Shown piece after piece: positions 1 through 7,768 of a DNA stretch of 47,705 bases. A program made the translations under genes and the position numbers. Origin of the DNA: a virus; IMG/VR virus record IMGVR_UViG_3300046463_000145, positions 1-47,705 of that record; one strand, written 5' to 3'. The notes beneath the pieces were generated by a model. The model worked only from the letters and a program-made list of their open reading frames with translations. It had not been told where the DNA came from and did no database searches. The first letter of the stretch is position 1. The number at the start of each line of letters is the position of its first letter.

Positions 1-127
1 CGGATTACGATTAACGAGAATCTGGCCTTGGGCGATAAGGCGAACTTCTTTAAGATTTTCGCTGCGATGAATTACGCGGGCAAGGCTACGCACATGGCGG
101 AGCTTCTGGGCGAGGCCTTCCTCGTCT
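1..127. repeat. Terminal direct repeat, left copy (assembly overlap)
   Basis: These 127 bases are identical to the last 127 bases of the window, and both copies lie inside one reading frame that continues across the join. A repeat of exactly 127 bp within a coding sequence is what a k-mer assembler leaves at the ends of a circular contig. It is read here as circular closure, not as a biological terminal repeat. A real short terminal repeat of a linear genome cannot be fully excluded from sequence alone. Confidence 0.9.
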
Positions 128-591
128 CCGTGTATCACAAGAAAAGCAAGGACGGTAAGAAGACGTACGCCACGCTGAAGGGCAGTAACGATACGCTCCC
201 GGTCGGAGACGGCTACCGCATTACCGGCCCGCAGTATGACGACCCCATGAGCGGGAAGCGGGTCCCCGTGGCAGTGGCCCCGGCAATTACGGACCTCAAG
301 GCGTTTATCTGGGAGAACGCGGATAAGGAGATGTGGGACAGCCTGTACATCGAGGGCGAGTACCCGGAGCGTAAGGACGAAGCCGGTAAGGTTACGGCCC
401 CGGCCCGCAGCAAGAACGTGATTCAGAACAAAATCCGCAGCGCTAAGAACTGGGGTACTCACTCGCTCTCCGCGATTGTCGCCGCAGGCGGAGCAGAGCC
501 GGACCTCCCGGACGCAGAGAACCCGGAGCGCGAGGAAGACCCGGCGCCGTGGACGGACGCAGCAGCGGACCCGCTCGCAGCTATCGGTTAA
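1..591 (+). CDS. Probable single-stranded DNA-binding protein, C-terminal part
   Basis: This is the 3' part of a gene that begins at 47306 and is cut by the linear ends; the joined protein is about 287 aa. It lies directly after the DNA polymerase and before nuclease genes, as SSBs do in T7-like replication blocks. The C-terminus is acidic and proline-rich and ends DPLAAIG, reminiscent of the acidic partner-binding tail of T7 gp2.5. The core motif KANFFKIFAAMNYAG recalls conserved phage proteins usually left as hypothetical or called ssDNA-binding. The stop overlaps the next start as TAATG. The SSB role is inferred from position and tail; no OB-fold was computed. Confidence 0.6.
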   Translation, partial: RITINENLALGDKANFFKIFAAMNYAGKATHMAELLGEAFLVSVYHKKSKDGKKTYATLKGSNDTLPVGDGYRITGPQYDDPMSGKRVPVAVAPAITDLKAFIWENADKEMWDSLYIEGEYPERKDEAGKVTAPARSKNVIQNKIRSAKNWGTHSLSAIVAAGGAEPDLPDAENPEREEDPAPWTDAAADPLAAIG

Positions 592-1046
592 TGGCTAGAG
601 CCGCGTACGTTCGCGGTTCGTTTCTGGCCCGCCTCTGGGCGAAGATCGATGTTCGGGGGCCGGGGGAGTGCTGGCCCTGGACGGCGAGCCTTTCCTCCAC
701 CGGCTACGGCCAGATTAACCAGAACGGAAAACCACAGAGGGCACATCGGGCAGTCCTGTTAGAGGCGTGGCCGTTCTTCCCGCACGGCACGAGCTACCAC
801 GCCTGCCACTCATGCGACAACAAACTCTGCTGTAACCCCGCACATCTTTACTGGGGCACACGTTCCGACAACATGCGGGACTCCCGAGACCGTAACAGGG
901 TAGGCGGGAGGCAGAAGCTCACGGCAGAGCAGGCGGACGTAATCCGAGGTAGCGCGAAACGGGTTAGCGAGCTTTGCGCGGAGTTCGGGATTAGCCGCTG
1001 GCAAGTAACTAACATCCGCTCGGGGAGGCAATGGACGCGAGACTAG
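591..1046 (+). CDS. HNH homing-type endonuclease
   Basis: A 151-aa protein starting at the ATG of a TAATG overlap with the SSB-like gene. The centre carries an HNH core of the HNH_3 type: CHSCDNKLCCNPAHLYWGT followed by DNMRD, with paired cysteines that would bind zinc. The last 45 residues look like a helix-turn-helix (LTAEQADVI then FGISRWQVTNI), a common DNA-targeting tail of free-standing phage homing endonucleases. It sits between replication genes, the usual place for such selfish genes, and is one of three HNH genes here. A longer frame from 549 is possible but lacks a better ribosome site. Confidence 0.85.
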   Translation: MARAAYVRGSFLARLWAKIDVRGPGECWPWTASLSSTGYGQINQNGKPQRAHRAVLLEAWPFFPHGTSYHACHSCDNKLCCNPAHLYWGTRSDNMRDSRDRNRVGGRQKLTAEQADVIRGSAKRVSELCAEFGISRWQVTNIRSGRQWTRD

Positions 1047-1966
1047 CAGCCAAAATAAAACAGGCAGCGGAGGATAAGCCCCAGTTTGGACCGGGTACTT
1101 TCCCCGCTGTAGTGCCCGGAAGGGTCCTGCACATGGACCTAGATTACTTGGCTTATTTCGCTTCCGGCAATGACGACACGCTACCGGGGCAGGCGAGACA
1201 AAACGCCTTTGGCCGTATCGAGACCACACGGCTACTCACAGGCTCCGAGAGCGTAGTAGGCCACCTGTCCGCCTCCGGCTGCACGAAGGCCCACCGCTAC
1301 CTAATCGCAACGGTCAAGCCCTACCAAGGGCAGCGCAGCGGACGCAAGCCGCGTAACTGGGCGTATCTCCGCGAGGTGCTGGAGCATTACGAGGGGCCTA
1401 AGTTCCGCCCGAAGGTCTGGGTAACGCGAGAAGCGGACGACGGGGTAGCGTACTGCTCCACCCTTGAGCATATCGCTATCAGCACTCGGGACAAGGACTT
1501 CCGGATGCTCCCCGGCCTGCACATTAACTGGATGACGTGGGAGCGGACAGAGGTTCCGCCTGGGGCGTATGACGTGCGGGGCGAGGACGGCCTCCAGTAC
1601 GGCCTTAAGTGGTTCTGGCTCCAGCTCCTCCAAGGCGATACGGCGGACCATATCCCCGGCATTCCCAAGCTATTCGGGAAGCAGTGCGGAGAGGCCGGGG
1701 CGGAGAAGTACCTCGCTGGGACTACCTGCACGGAAGACGCCTACGACCGCGTACAGACCGCCTACGCCGCCCACTACGGGACGGACTGGGCAGACGCTCT
1801 CGTAGAACAAGCGGGCCTCCTGTGGCTGCGTACGGACGCCCAGGCCAGCATAGCGAACATAGCGGAGGCGTTCCCTCCGTGCCCTCACATTAACCGAGCG
1901 CTGGAGAGATTGCAGCAGCGCGTAACCACGGGGATTAATGAGCTTCAGAAAATTAAAGGCCACTGA
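1031..1966 (+). CDS. 5'-3' exonuclease (FEN / T7 gp6 family)
   Basis: A 311-aa protein with the acidic motifs of the flap-endonuclease family in order: HMDLDYLAYFA near residue 35, VTREADDGVAY near 133, STRDKDFRML near 154, then LLQGDTADHIPGIP near 198. The last is the helix-hairpin-helix entry typical of PolI 5' nuclease and T7 gp6. It would remove RNA primers and degrade DNA 5' to 3' during replication and recombination. A good ribosome site (GGGGAGG) precedes the ATG, which overlaps the HNH gene by 16 bases. Being separate from the DNA polymerase is normal in T7-like phages. Confidence 0.9.
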   Translation: MDARLAAKIKQAAEDKPQFGPGTFPAVVPGRVLHMDLDYLAYFASGNDDTLPGQARQNAFGRIETTRLLTGSESVVGHLSASGCTKAHRYLIATVKPYQGQRSGRKPRNWAYLREVLEHYEGPKFRPKVWVTREADDGVAYCSTLEHIAISTRDKDFRMLPGLHINWMTWERTEVPPGAYDVRGEDGLQYGLKWFWLQLLQGDTADHIPGIPKLFGKQCGEAGAEKYLAGTTCTEDAYDRVQTAYAAHYGTDWADALVEQAGLLWLRTDAQASIANIAEAFPPCPHINRALERLQQRVTTGINELQKIKGH

Positions 1967-2324
1967 GCTAGCCGCATGGCGGACAGAGCAGAAGGCACAG
2001 CAGGGCGGTAAATGCCCTATCACAGGTTGGTACATGACAGAGGACGTAGCGGCGGACCATTGCCACAAGTCCGGCATGATGCGCGCGACGCTTCCCCGCT
2101 GGGTTAATTCGGTGCTGGGCCGCGTAGAGAACTGGGCGGGCCGCTGCGGAGGCGGAGTAGCCCCGGCTACATTCCTGCGTAAGTGCGCTGCCTACATCGA
2201 GCACTACGAGCTTAACCCGAGCTTCGTATTCCACCCGCTGCACAAGACCCCCGAAGAAAAGAAAGAGGCTGCGAAGAAACGCGCTGCTGTACGCCGTAAA
2301 GCTAAAAAGGAAGCCGCGCAATGA
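1938..2324 (+). CDS. Endonuclease VII-like protein (Holliday junction resolvase family)
   Basis: A 128-aa protein resembling the T4 gp49 / phage endonuclease VII domain: GGKCPITG, then VAADHCHKSGMMRATLPRWVN, matching the usual DHxHxTGxxRGLxCxxCN block that carries the catalytic residues. The family normally holds a zinc with two CxxC pairs; here the first is CPIT and the second is LPRWVN, so the zinc cysteines are largely gone. The C-terminus is lysine/arginine-rich. Likely role: cutting branched DNA before packaging. It overlaps the exonuclease end by 29 bases and the next gene by 4. Confidence 0.75.
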   Translation: MSFRKLKATELAAWRTEQKAQQGGKCPITGWYMTEDVAADHCHKSGMMRATLPRWVNSVLGRVENWAGRCGGGVAPATFLRKCAAYIEHYELNPSFVFHPLHKTPEEKKEAAKKRAAVRRKAKKEAAQ

Positions 2325-3106
2325 AGAAGCCCCGTATCCTCGTACTCGACATCGAGACAAGCCCCGTCCTGGGTTATGTGTGGTCCCTGTGGAAGCAGAA
2401 CGTAGGCCTTAACCAGATTAACGCGGAGTGGTGCATCCTCTCGTACTGCGCTAAGTGGCTGGACGACCCCCGCATTCTGTACGCGGATAACTCGAAGCAG
2501 CGGAACAAGGAAGACGATAGCCGTATCGTTAAACGCCTCTGGAAGCTCCTTAACGAGGCGGACATCGTAGTAGCCCATAACGGTAAGTCGTTTGACGTGC
2601 GGAAGATTCAAGCCCGCTTCCTCCTGCTGGGCCTCCCGCCCACGTCCCCGTTTAAGGTAGTGGATACGCTGCTAGAGACGCGGAAGCATTTTGCGATGAC
2701 CTCCGCAAAGCTCGAATTCTTGACGGACAAACTGTGTACCGCAAAGAAGCTCAAGCATTCTAAATTCCCCGGCTTCGTCCTTTGGAAAGAGTGCCTTGCT
2801 GGTAATCAGGAAGCGTGGGACGAGATGCGGGAATACAACATCGCGGACGTGGTTTCGCTGGAGGAGCTTTACCTTATCCTCCGCCCGTGGATGCAAGGCC
2901 ACCCGAACGTAGGTAACTACGATAAGAAGGCGAGCAAAAGCCCCAAGTGCCCGCACTGTGGCAGCGACCACGTACACCTTAAGGGCCTGCGCTATACCCA
3001 AGTCGGACAGTATCCGCGCTATCACTGCCAAGGCTGCGGAGCGTGGAGCCGTGGGCGTCTCACGGTCAATTCTAAAGCACAGAAGGCTAACCTTTTGGTG
3101 AGTTAA
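2321..3106 (+). CDS. DEDD-family 3'-5' exonuclease with C-terminal zinc ribbon
   Basis: A 261-aa RNase H-fold protein. Exo I is VLDIETSPVLGY near residue 8, Exo II is VVAHNGKSFDVRKI near 88, and Exo III is YNIADVVSLEELY near 182. Residues 207 to 240 form a zinc ribbon (CPHCGSDH then CQGCGAW). The YG/W-stacked N-terminus matches the predicted 3'-5' exonucleases common in phage replication blocks. It starts within the ATGA overlap with the endonuclease VII gene. Substrate is not evident; since the DNA polymerase also seems to have a proofreading domain, this enzyme probably acts in repair, recombination or host DNA breakdown. Confidence 0.85.
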   Translation: MKKPRILVLDIETSPVLGYVWSLWKQNVGLNQINAEWCILSYCAKWLDDPRILYADNSKQRNKEDDSRIVKRLWKLLNEADIVVAHNGKSFDVRKIQARFLLLGLPPTSPFKVVDTLLETRKHFAMTSAKLEFLTDKLCTAKKLKHSKFPGFVLWKECLAGNQEAWDEMREYNIADVVSLEELYLILRPWMQGHPNVGNYDKKASKSPKCPHCGSDHVHLKGLRYTQVGQYPRYHCQGCGAWSRGRLTVNSKAQKANLLVS

Positions 3107-3327
3107 TGCGAAAGCTCCTAATCCACGCTGCCGAGGAGGCGGGCGAGTTCATACAAGCCGCAATGAAGAAAGCTCGCGGGGATTGGAGCTTAAAGAATCT
3201 GACAGACGAGGCCGCCGATATGGCGGCTTTTCTTATTGTGCTTCAGGAGCGGGGCCTCGTAGACCGGGACCGATTCGAGGAGCGCAAGGCAATGAAGGTT
3301 AAGAAGATGCGGAGGAAGTATGGCTAG
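3106..3327 (+). CDS. MazG-like nucleotide pyrophosphohydrolase
   Basis: A compact 73-aa all-alpha protein with the MazG signature EEAGEFIQAAMKKA followed by LTDEAADMAAFL, giving the ExxE and ExxD metal-binding pairs. Such enzymes hydrolyse NTPs or dNTPs to the monophosphate and pyrophosphate. The start is the ATG of a TAATG overlap with the exonuclease. It lies beside a second predicted nucleotide pyrophosphohydrolase, so the two probably tune the dNTP pool or lower alarmone levels during infection. Substrate is inferred from the family only. Confidence 0.8.
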   Translation: MRKLLIHAAEEAGEFIQAAMKKARGDWSLKNLTDEAADMAAFLIVLQERGLVDRDRFEERKAMKVKKMRRKYG

Positions 3328-3823
3328 TACTCAAGGACTGCCGTTAGACATTTTCGTAGGCGAGACGCTGGCCCAGTACGCGAAGCGGCAGGCAGAGGTT
3401 AAGAACCCGAACCCGAAGGACTCTATCGGTAGCTCGAAGGTCCCTATGCACCTCTGGCCGATGGAAGCTACGGTACTCGGGACGCTGGGCCTTCTGGACG
3501 GCGCAGGCAAGTACGGCCGCAGTAACTACCTCGTGGCCCCGGTCCGAGCAAGCATCTATTACGACGCAGCAATGAGGCATCTAGCGAAGTGGTTCTCCGG
3601 GGAGGAGACGGACGAGGATAGCGGTATCCCGCACCTGGGCCACGTCCTAGCCTGCTGCGCCATTCTAGTAGGAGCACAAGCAGCGGGAACCCTCATTGAT
3701 GACCGTAACGTTAAGAACGGCTTCTGCGAGTTCCTGAAGCAGTACACCCCGCACGTTAAGCGGCTGCAAGAAAAGCACGCTAGCCAGTCCCCGAAGCATT
3801 ACACCATTAAGGATAACGCTTGA
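3320..3823 (+). CDS. dATP/dGTP diphosphohydrolase-domain protein (DUF5664-like)
   Basis: A 167-aa protein with the typical NPKDSIGSSKVPMHLWP opening, then GLLDGAGKYGRSNYLVAPVRASIYYDAAMRHLAKWFSGEE and DSGIPHLGHVLACCAIL. This pattern fits the dATP/dGTP pyrophosphohydrolase N-terminal family (MazZ/DUF5664-like) of phages. In 2-aminoadenine phages such an enzyme removes dATP and dGTP, but no PurZ-like gene was recognised here, so that system is not implied. It starts inside the end of the MazG gene (8-base overlap). Confidence 0.7.
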   Translation: MASTQGLPLDIFVGETLAQYAKRQAEVKNPNPKDSIGSSKVPMHLWPMEATVLGTLGLLDGAGKYGRSNYLVAPVRASIYYDAAMRHLAKWFSGEETDEDSGIPHLGHVLACCAILVGAQAAGTLIDDRNVKNGFCEFLKQYTPHVKRLQEKHASQSPKHYTIKDNA

Positions 3824-4014
3824 GCGTCGCAGAAGTCCTCCGCGTGAGTTCGTACCGCGCCTTCTACGACCTTATAGCCTGCGCCCTTCTCACGGGCGAC
3901 ACCCGAGGAGCACGGGAGCGAGTCTACGAGGCCCGCGAGTACCTGCCCCAGATCGAACTACACAAGCTAGTACAGGAACTCGAAGCCGATTACTACGAGT
4001 TCGCCTACGAATAA
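3820..4014 (+). CDS. Hypothetical protein, 64 aa
   Basis: A small acidic, mostly helical protein (RVSSYRAFYDLIACALL, ELHKLVQELEADYYEFAYE) starting with TTG in a TTGA overlap with the preceding gene's stop. No known domain is recognised. It is the last gene before the RNA polymerase, and its tight coupling suggests it is translated. A polymerase-linked role would be a guess. Confidence 0.55.
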   Translation: MSVAEVLRVSSYRAFYDLIACALLTGDTRGARERVYEAREYLPQIELHKLVQELEADYYEFAYE

Positions 4015-4031
4015 ATCCACATAGAGGCCCG

Positions 4032-6419
4032 ATGCAGACCATTGCAGAATATCAGCGCAGCCGAGAGCAAGCAGCAGCAGTAGAGATTAAGGCGATTCCG
4101 GAAGTACGGCCCTTTGCCCGTAAGCACGTTGAGAAGCTGCAAGAAGATGGAAAGTCTGTGCTGGTCCTGCGTCAATTGGTCCGAGAGGCGGAAAGCTCGC
4201 GCCGTGTGTCCACAGAGGAAGCCCTCGCGGAGCACGCAGAAGCACTCAACGTCCCCGCATTGCAGGCAGGCCTAGACGCCTTCCGCGCAGCGCTGGAGAC
4301 GGGCAAGCGGACGGCCCGGAAGGTCTCGAAGATTGAGCACAAGGGCGGGAAGTACAATCCGATTAACGCCCTCTCTGTGGATGCCCAGGCGGAGGCTACG
4401 TGGGACGCCGTGGTTTCCTTTGTGGGGCGTATGGCGGACGCAGACCGGCCCCTAAGCGTGCAGACGCTCGCGGGCCACTTGGGCAAGCGTCTTCGCGGCC
4501 TCGCCCACGGGGCTGCGGAGTACGGGGACTTCGGCTACGAACGAGCCGCCCTGGTCCTCCTAGACCACTTCTGCGCTGCTACGGGGTGGCTGGAGGAAAA
4601 CCGAGCCGTCCCCAAGGCGTTTATGGGGGGCATTAGAAAGAACCCGAATACGTACACACTCACGCCTAAATTTATGGAGGACGCTCTGGGTGGGGGCGTG
4701 GCTGTGGACTTCTCCGAGCGTCGCCCGATGCTGGTCCGTCCGGTCCCTTGGACGACTACAGCCACGCACGGCGGGTATCTCCACTCGCCCGTACAAGCAG
4801 TCCGGGGCACGCCTAACCCTATCGGTTCCCCGGTAATCGTCGCTGCACTTAACGCCTTGCAGGAGACGGCCTTCCGAGTTAATCGGGAAGTTCTGGCTGT
4901 GGCCCGCACCTTCAATACGAACGCGGAGGACGTGGGCGGTAGTATGGTTCTGGGCCGCTACATGGAAGCTCGCCACGATGTAGCAGAGCACGTCCAGCGG
5001 GCTAAGACAATCCGCAGCGCTCTTACCCTGTCCGCCATTGCCGAGCTTGAGTATGTGGAGGAGTTCTTCTTCCCGTGGAATTTGGATTGGCGGGCCAGAA
5101 TGTACCCCGCCACGAGTCTAGTTAGCCCGCAGGGCGCAGACCTGTGTAAAGGCCTCCTGCAATTTGCAGACGGTACGCCGCTGGGCCGCGAGGGCGGGAA
5201 GTGGCTTGCTATACACCTGTGTAACCTCGCGGGGGCCGATAAGGCTATCGTGGGCGGTTCCTACCAGACGCGCACCCCGGAGGAGCGGGAAGCGTGGACG
5301 CTGGAGCGCAGCGCGGAGATTCTGGCTGTGGCTGCTGACCCGCTGGCTAATCGCTCGTGGCATCTAGCCGGGGGCTTCGGGCTTCAGAAGGTAAAGCGGG
5401 GCCGTGTGGTTCCGGTAGCCGTGGACAAGCCGTGGCAATTCCTCGCGGCCTGCTTCGAGTGGGCATCCTTCCAGGCAGAAGGCCCCGGCTTCCGTAGCCG
5501 CCTCGCGGGTGCTCTGGACGGTAGCTGCTCCGGAGTGCAGATGCTCGCGGGTATGACCCGAGACCGCAGCGCGGGCACAATGGTTAATCTGGTCCCCGCA
5601 CCCCGAGGAGATGACTATTACGGGCGGATGGCCGGGGCGCTGTCCGAGCGGCTGTATAAGCTCGTGGACTCCGCAGACGCGGGCGATATGGAGCACCTTC
5701 GTTACTGGTCCGAGCAGACGCTAGACCGGGACTTGCTGAAGGCCCCGAGTATGACGAAGGTTTATAGCGCGGGCACGTACACCTTCGGGGAGCAGGTGCA
5801 GGCGAAGACGGGAGCACCGGACGGGGAGGCTATGTGGCTAGCAGCGCAAATAAACGAATGCTTTGGGGACGTGGCCCCTGGGATGCTTCGCGCTATGAGC
5901 TATCTACAGGCGGTATCAGACGTGCTTACGGAGGAGGGCGTAGCGTTGCACTGGAAGACGCCCGCAGGCCTGGGAGTACAGCAGGCCCGCCACGAGACGG
6001 GCAGCGTACGCTTGGACACCCAAGTAGCGGGACCCGAAACCCGGAAAACCCGTACGTTTGTGTTTAATAGGGACGGACTCAGCAAAAAAGCCCAAAGAGC
6101 AGGAGTAAGCCCGAACTTCGTCCACGGGGTGGATAGCTCGCACATGGCTATGTCCGTTAATGCACTGCACGCCCAAGGCGTCCGTAACTTCTGGATGATT
6201 CATGATAGCTTTGGCGCACCGTTCGCCCAATGTCAGGCCGTATTTGATACGACCCGCGAGCAGTTTATCGAGCTTATGTCCGGAGACCTCCTGCGCCAAT
6301 GGACGGATGACGTTACCGCCTTGCTGTCCCCGGAAGGAAAGGCGAAGCTGCCAAGCCTCCCGGAGTACGGAGAGCTAGACCTTAACGAGGTCCGGGACTC
6401 TGTTTATGCGTGGTTCTAA
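4032..6419 (+). CDS. T7-like single-subunit DNA-dependent RNA polymerase
   Basis: A 795-aa polymerase (T7 has 883). Landmarks are NLDWRARMYP near residue 355, motif A ALDGSCSGVQ with the catalytic Asp at about 496, motif B MTKVYSAGTYTFGEQ with the key Lys at about 576, and motif C WMIHDSFGAPF with the second catalytic Asp at about 725. The protein ends DSVYAWF, comparable to the aromatic C-terminus of T7 RNAP. A GAGG ribosome site precedes the ATG. It closes the rightward unit and would transcribe phage genes, presumably the leftward virion operon, from its own promoters; none could be recognised. Such an enzyme with a lambda-type virion is unusual. Confidence 0.96.
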   Translation: MQTIAEYQRSREQAAAVEIKAIPEVRPFARKHVEKLQEDGKSVLVLRQLVREAESSRRVSTEEALAEHAEALNVPALQAGLDAFRAALETGKRTARKVSKIEHKGGKYNPINALSVDAQAEATWDAVVSFVGRMADADRPLSVQTLAGHLGKRLRGLAHGAAEYGDFGYERAALVLLDHFCAATGWLEENRAVPKAFMGGIRKNPNTYTLTPKFMEDALGGGVAVDFSERRPMLVRPVPWTTTATHGGYLHSPVQAVRGTPNPIGSPVIVAALNALQETAFRVNREVLAVARTFNTNAEDVGGSMVLGRYMEARHDVAEHVQRAKTIRSALTLSAIAELEYVEEFFFPWNLDWRARMYPATSLVSPQGADLCKGLLQFADGTPLGREGGKWLAIHLCNLAGADKAIVGGSYQTRTPEEREAWTLERSAEILAVAADPLANRSWHLAGGFGLQKVKRGRVVPVAVDKPWQFLAACFEWASFQAEGPGFRSRLAGALDGSCSGVQMLAGMTRDRSAGTMVNLVPAPRGDDYYGRMAGALSERLYKLVDSADAGDMEHLRYWSEQTLDRDLLKAPSMTKVYSAGTYTFGEQVQAKTGAPDGEAMWLAAQINECFGDVAPGMLRAMSYLQAVSDVLTEEGVALHWKTPAGLGVQQARHETGSVRLDTQVAGPETRKTRTFVFNRDGLSKKAQRAGVSPNFVHGVDSSHMAMSVNALHAQGVRNFWMIHDSFGAPFAQCQAVFDTTREQFIELMSGDLLRQWTDDVTALLSPEGKAKLPSLPEYGELDLNEVRDSVYAWF

Positions 6420-6447
6420 CGTGTAGGATTACAGACGATAATCGATA

Positions 6448-6939
6448 TTATGACAAGTCCGATAGGCAGGACGTGTACTCCGCCTGTCTCCGCTTCACGA
6501 GGCCGGGTAGCTTCTGGCCTCCGCCGTACACCCACTTAAGTAGCTCGTGGCAGGCTTCCACATGCTTACCCGCATTGAGCAGCCGCAGCAGTGTGCTAGA
6601 CCCGAACGAACCAGCGCCGACATTAAATACAAAGTCTGTGTACGCCAGGGTCTCTCCAGCCGACAGCGGAACCTTTACCCGAGCAGCTACGGCCTTCTGT
6701 GCCGTTAGGATGTCCTGCCCGAGAAGGTAGCTGCAAGTATCATCCGAGTACACCTCTCCAGCCCGTAGCGGCTGTCCCTCTGGTCCTGTGTAGGCGTGCC
6801 CTACGCAGACCGTCTTAATGCCTACTGGGTCTACATAGACCTTGGGCGAATTCCCTTCCCACCCAGCAGTAAAGAGCGCGGTAGCCACAGCAGCAGCCCC
6901 GGCGATACGGGCCACGATAGCCCGGTTAATGGTCGGTAT
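6448..6939 (-). CDS. GH24 endolysin (SAR-type lysozyme)
   Basis: A lambdoid/T4-type lysozyme. The catalytic block is GWEGNSPKVYVDPVGIKTVCVGHAYTG, with Glu, Asp and Thr spaced as in GH24. A hydrophobic Ala-rich segment before it (IAGAAAVATALFTAGW) fits a signal-arrest-release anchor, so export without holin is possible. The first canonical start is a GTG at 6915 without a ribosome site. A strong AGGAGG lies at 6944-6949 and, four bases on, an in-frame ATA at 6937-6939 would give a 163-aa protein starting MPTINRAIVARIAG. The gene converges with the RNA polymerase, away from holin and spanins. Confidence 0.92.
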   Translation of the reverse strand: MPTINRAIVARIAGAAAVATALFTAGWEGNSPKVYVDPVGIKTVCVGHAYTGPEGQPLRAGEVYSDDTCSYLLGQDILTAQKAVAARVKVPLSAGETLAYTDFVFNVGAGSFGSSTLLRLLNAGKHVEACHELLKWVYGGGQKLPGLVKRRQAEYTSCLSDLS

Positions 6940-6950
6940 AGGACCTCCTA

Positions 6951-7010
6951 AAATTATTTGTCACTGTCCCGTAGAAATTAGTTGACAGCTAGGGGCGCGG
7001 GGAATACATT
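6951..7010 (+). promoter_or_regulatory. Sigma70-type promoter with upstream operator-like motif
   Basis: TTGACA at 6982-6987, a 17-base spacer and TACATT at 7005-7010 read rightward, giving a start near 7017. Upstream, AAATTATTTGT at 6951-6961 is the complement of ACAAATAATTT, the half-site of a palindrome beside the second promoter at 36016. The segment just before the -35 (GAAATTAGTTGACA) also nearly matches that promoter. This points to shared control. It lies between the divergent endolysin and the accessory block. Confidence 0.65.
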
Positions 7011-7055
7011 CTCCCCATGCGCTGCACACGCAGCGAGACAAACCGGGGAAACAAA

Positions 7056-7406
7056 ATGAGCGCACTTCAAACCGTAAAGCTGATCGACCGGACCACGGGC
7101 TACGTTTTCGACGCGTACCTGTCTGAAGGTGAGGAAGTGGACTTCTCGATTTTCACGAATGACGTTGACTACGCAGACGCGCCGGTTATCACGCTGGAAG
7201 CGGAGGGCGTAGTAGTTCTGGAAGCGGGGGCAGTCCTCACGGACGCAATCCGCGCGAAGCTCGCAGCACTCCCGGCAGCTACGGCTAATCGTCGCGCTGT
7301 GGTTTCGGCAGACGGCAAGGTTTCGTACGAGACGTGGGTACGGGTAAAGGATTACGGCGGCTTGGAGTTCTCGGGCTGCGATGTTTATAAGTGGGCCGCT
7401 GCGTAA
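7056..7406 (+). CDS. Hypothetical protein, 116 aa
   Basis: First gene of the rightward accessory block and first after the promoter at 6982-7010. The ATG at 7056, about 40 bases into the predicted transcript, is preferred; an upstream ATG at 7017 would sit at the transcript's 5' end without a ribosome site. The protein is acidic with a beta-rich pattern (VKLIDRTTGYVFDAYLSEGEEVDF, YETWVRVKDYGGLEFSG). No known domain is recognised. Being directly behind a host-type promoter, it could be expressed early or in the prophage state. Confidence 0.6.
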   Translation: MSALQTVKLIDRTTGYVFDAYLSEGEEVDFSIFTNDVDYADAPVITLEAEGVVVLEAGAVLTDAIRAKLAALPAATANRRAVVSADGKVSYETWVRVKDYGGLEFSGCDVYKWAAA

Positions 7407-7413
7407 CCTATCC

Positions 7414-7429
7414 GCCCGCTACGGCGGGC
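7414..7429 (+). terminator. GC-rich hairpin between small accessory genes
   Basis: GCCCGC, loop TACG, GCGGGC forms a perfect six-base-pair stem just after the stop of the first accessory gene. No T-tract follows, so it is more likely a weak attenuator or an mRNA-stabilising hairpin than a full terminator. Confidence 0.4.
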
Positions 7430-7461
7430 CTGTCCACCACACTTTAAGGAGACCTAAAATA

Positions 7462-7620
7462 ATGACCGTCTACACAGTAGAGAGCGAGTACCACACAGTC
7501 CGCGTAGAGCACGTAGCAGGCTGGTACGAGGTGTACGGACCCGAGGGCAGAGTTACCCGCCTTCGCTCCTTGGGCCGTGCGGAACGCTGCGCCCGTGCCG
7601 TAGCCCGGATGCTGCCGTAA
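7462..7620 (+). CDS. Hypothetical protein, 52 aa
   Basis: A small protein (MTVYTVESEYHTVRVEHVAG onward) with an AAGGAG ribosome site at 7446-7451 and an ATG at 7462; longer in-frame starts overlap the previous gene without a site. The C-terminal part is basic (RVTRLRSLGRAERCARAVARMLP). The beta pattern VYTVES/YHTVRVEH/WYEVYGPEG suggests a small beta sheet followed by a helix. Its stop overlaps the next gene as TAATG. Function unknown. Confidence 0.55.
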   Translation: MTVYTVESEYHTVRVEHVAGWYEVYGPEGRVTRLRSLGRAERCARAVARMLP

Positions 7621-7757
7621 TGGGACGCCTCCTTGCCCTGCTCCGGAGACTGTCCCGCGAGCGTACCGCCCGCCTGCTGGCTTCGGACCCGTGGCTCTCG
7701 GAGGCTACAGCCAAGCTGGACGAGTTCAAACGATTACACCCGCACCTTTTTAAGTAA
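7620..7757 (+). CDS. Hypothetical small basic protein, 45 aa
   Basis: Starts at the ATG of a TAATG overlap with the preceding gene and encodes MGRLLALLRRLSRERTARLL onward, ending FKRLHPHLFK. The N-terminal half is an arginine/leucine-rich amphipathic helix. No family is recognised. Translational coupling and the following ribosome site support it as real. Confidence 0.45.
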   Translation: MGRLLALLRRLSRERTARLLASDPWLSEATAKLDEFKRLHPHLFK

Positions 7758-7768
7758 CAGGAGAGGAC

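Noticed and set aside
3320-3823. 2-aminoadenine (Z) genome system
   Set aside because: A MazZ-like domain is present but no PurZ or DatZ homologue was recognised, so the pathway is not supported.
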